The notes under the pieces are model-generated. The model was given only the letters and a program-made list of their open reading frames with translations. It did not search any database and was not told the DNA's origin. The translations under genes were made by a program, and so were the position numbers. DNA of 64,000 nucleotides from Pseudovibrio exalbescens DSM 16456 (lineage in GTDB: Bacteria; Pseudomonadota; Alphaproteobacteria; Rhizobiales; Stappiaceae). Shown here piece by piece: positions 62,553 to 64,000 of the stretch; position 1 is the first letter of the stretch, and every line of letters starts with the position of its first letter. The DNA lies in assembly GCF_000422785.1 (NCBI RefSeq), contig NZ_KE383918.1, positions 341,748 to 405,747 on the forward strand, in the 5' to 3' direction.

Positions 62553-64000
62553 TTACGCCGTTGTCTCGGCGGTTTCTTCCAAGGCGGATTTGCGCCGTGC
62601 CAAATGCCCTCGCAACGCCGCGGGCTTGAGTGGCTTGTTCAACAGCACAATGCCTTTTTCTTCGGCTTCTTCGCGAACTTCCTTGCTTCTATCTGCTGTT
62701 ATGAGGATAGCAGGCAAGTCTGGCCCGAATTTCCAACGAAGTTGTCCAATTGCATCAATGCCGGTTCCTTCATCGAGGTGATAATCTGCCAGAATGATGT
62801 CAGGCAATTTTTTGTCTTGATGAACTTTTTTCGCCGCCGCAAGGCCGCTTTCGGCGCTGATGACATGGCAATTCCAGTTCTTGAGAAGCATTTCCATGCC
62901 TTCGAGGATTTGAGGTTCATTATCAATAGCCAACACCACAAGGCCATCCAGTTGGCCGGCCGTTTTGGCTTTGGCCGGGGTAACAGCCGTCTCCGGCAAG
63001 GCGGCCGCGCATTTGAAATGCACTTGAAACCGTGTCCCGCGCCCTTCGACCGAATTCAGGGTGACCTCATGCCCCAACACTCGACTGATCCGCTCCACAA
63101 TGGACAGTCCCAGACCGAGACCGGAGGCAATGCGGGCCCCTGCGTCCAGCCTTTGGAACTCTTGAAAAACAAGTCGCTGCTGATCTTCCGGAATACCTAC
63201 CCCGCTATCATAGATCTCGATGATGGCGTTACCTCCGGCGCGTTTGCGGCATCCAACCAGAACACCGCCGCGTTCCGTGTACTTGATGGCATTGGAAATC
63301 AGGTTCTGTAGCAGACGTCGCATCAACCGGCGGTCGGAATGAAGGGTCAGTTCCGTGGGTAATACCGTCAGTTTCAAGCCCTTCTCAGCGGCAATGGGTT
63401 TGAACTGTGTCTCCAGTGGGCGTAGGACTTCATCAAGACGAAATAGCGAGAACTCCGGTTTGAAGGAGGCGGTATCCAACCGGGATATTTCGAGAACCGT
63501 GCCGATGATTTCCTCTACGGATTCAAGGGAGGCTTCAATGTTGCGTACCAAATCCCCTTCAGGGTTGTTCTGACTGGCAAATCGATCTGTCAGCGCGGAT
63601 GAGTACAGTTTGGCCGCGTTCAGTGGTTGAAGGATGTCGTGACCAGCTGCCGCCAGAAAACGGGTCTTGTCCTGATTGGCCAGTTCCGCCTTTTGCCGGG
63701 CCTCCAGTAGTTCGTCATTGACAGCGGTCAGCTCGGCTGTCCGTTGGCGGACGCGGCGCTCCAATGTCTCATTGGCATGGGCCAGAGCATCCTCGGCCAT
63801 CACCCGCTCGGTGATGTCGCTGTAGGTGATAACCAGACCCCCTGACGGCATCGGACTGGTACGCACTTCAAGAACGCTGCCAGACATCATCATTCGCTCT
63901 TGATAGGTATCCTGCGCTCCAATGAAGTTGCTCAGCCTGTCACTAACGAGATCAGCGACCACCCCATCGCCAAACTCGCCACGCTCGGCGTTGTAGGTGA
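62553..64000 (-). CDS. Hybrid sensor histidine kinase, cut by window edge
   Basis: At least 482 codons; the frame runs open off the right edge (reading ...YNAERGEFGDGV upstream of the first in-window start), so the N-terminus is missing. In order: a PAS end (GGLVITYSDITERV), coiled coil, the dimerisation His in GHDILQPLNAAKL, N box LISNAIKYTE, G1 DSGVGIPEDQ, G2 GLGLGLSIV, and a C-terminal receiver with DYHLDEGTG. HD-x2-QPL in place of HE-x-RTP is typical of NahK-type kinases. Convergent with the LuxR regulator. Confidence 0.92.
   Translation of the reverse strand, partial: TYNAERGEFGDGVVADLVSDRLSNFIGAQDTYQERMMMSGSVLEVRTSPMPSGGLVITYSDITERVMAEDALAHANETLERRVRQRTAELTAVNDELLEARQKAELANQDKTRFLAAAGHDILQPLNAAKLYSSALTDRFASQNNPEGDLVRNIEASLESVEEIIGTVLEISRLDTASFKPEFSLFRLDEVLRPLETQFKPIAAEKGLKLTVLPTELTLHSDRRLMRRLLQNLISNAIKYTERGGVLVGCRKRAGGNAIIEIYDSGVGIPEDQQRLVFQEFQRLDAGARIASGLGLGLSIVERISRVLGHEVTLNSVEGRGTRFQVHFKCAAALPETAVTPAKAKTAGQLDGLVVLAIDNEPQILEGMEMLLKNWNCHVISAESGLAAAKKVHQDKKLPDIILADYHLDEGTGIDAIGQLRWKFGPDLPAILITADRSKEVREEAEEKGIVLLNKPLKPAALRGHLARRKSALEETAETTA

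Noticed and set aside
1-64000. CRISPR arrays, insertion sequences, prophage genes
   Set aside because: No spaced direct repeats, transposase or phage structural genes seen on either strand; the tRNA-Gly gene has no integrase next to it.

Overview
The window looks like chromosomal DNA of an alphaproteobacterium, most likely of the Hyphomicrobiales (Rhizobiales) or a close relative. The evidence is a class I lysyl-tRNA synthetase, a PodJ-like polarity factor with Sel1 repeats and a peptidoglycan-binding tail, the DUF952-pyrD and TauE-TIGR02186 gene pairs, a DUF6460 protein, and possible CtrA and GANTC motifs. I cannot name a genus. I see no phage, insertion sequence, CRISPR array or rRNA. One tRNA gene, tRNA-Gly(CCC), lies at 22545-22618.

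Layout. 1-7.6 kb: argD, hslO (with no argF between them) and an RND efflux pair. 7.7-13.5 kb: a KANL3/Tex30-type hydrolase, a fatty acid/sterol hydroxylase, a periplasmic solute-binding protein, a membrane GT2 glycosyltransferase and two uncharacterised proteins, one with a HEPN-like RNELNH motif. 13.5-20.7 kb: a type I secretion locus made of a very acidic Asp/Gln-repeat protein, a 710-aa protein with a recurring non-RTX motif, a PrtD-type ABC exporter with an unusual N-terminal extension, and an HlyD-type adaptor. 20.8-36.2 kb: housekeeping and small accessory genes, including a bacterial voltage-gated sodium channel, a CDP-alcohol phosphatidyltransferase, apaG, lysS, a calcium/proton antiporter, pyrD, a MATE pump and a histone-deacetylase-like amidohydrolase.

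36.3-43 kb is a fatty-acid beta-oxidation cluster on the minus strand (fadJ, thiolase, acyl-CoA dehydrogenase) with a MerR-type regulator upstream. 43.4-49.3 kb holds the PodJ-like gene and the TauE/TIGR02186 pair. 49.3-55.7 kb is the ligase-associated DNA damage response (LDDR) locus: phosphoesterase pdeM, an Lhr-type helicase, a beta-CASP exonuclease, an NTF2-like protein, and a protein that aligns with the LDDR ATP-dependent DNA ligase at both ends but has lost every recognisable nucleotidyl-transfer motif. 55.8-64 kb carries assorted enzymes and, at the right edge, a LuxR-type response regulator convergent with a truncated hybrid histidine kinase.

The two most interesting parts are the apparent pseudo-ligase in the LDDR locus and the self-contained secretion locus whose likely cargoes lack RTX nonapeptides. 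Both rest on my reading of motifs; no database search or structure prediction was run.
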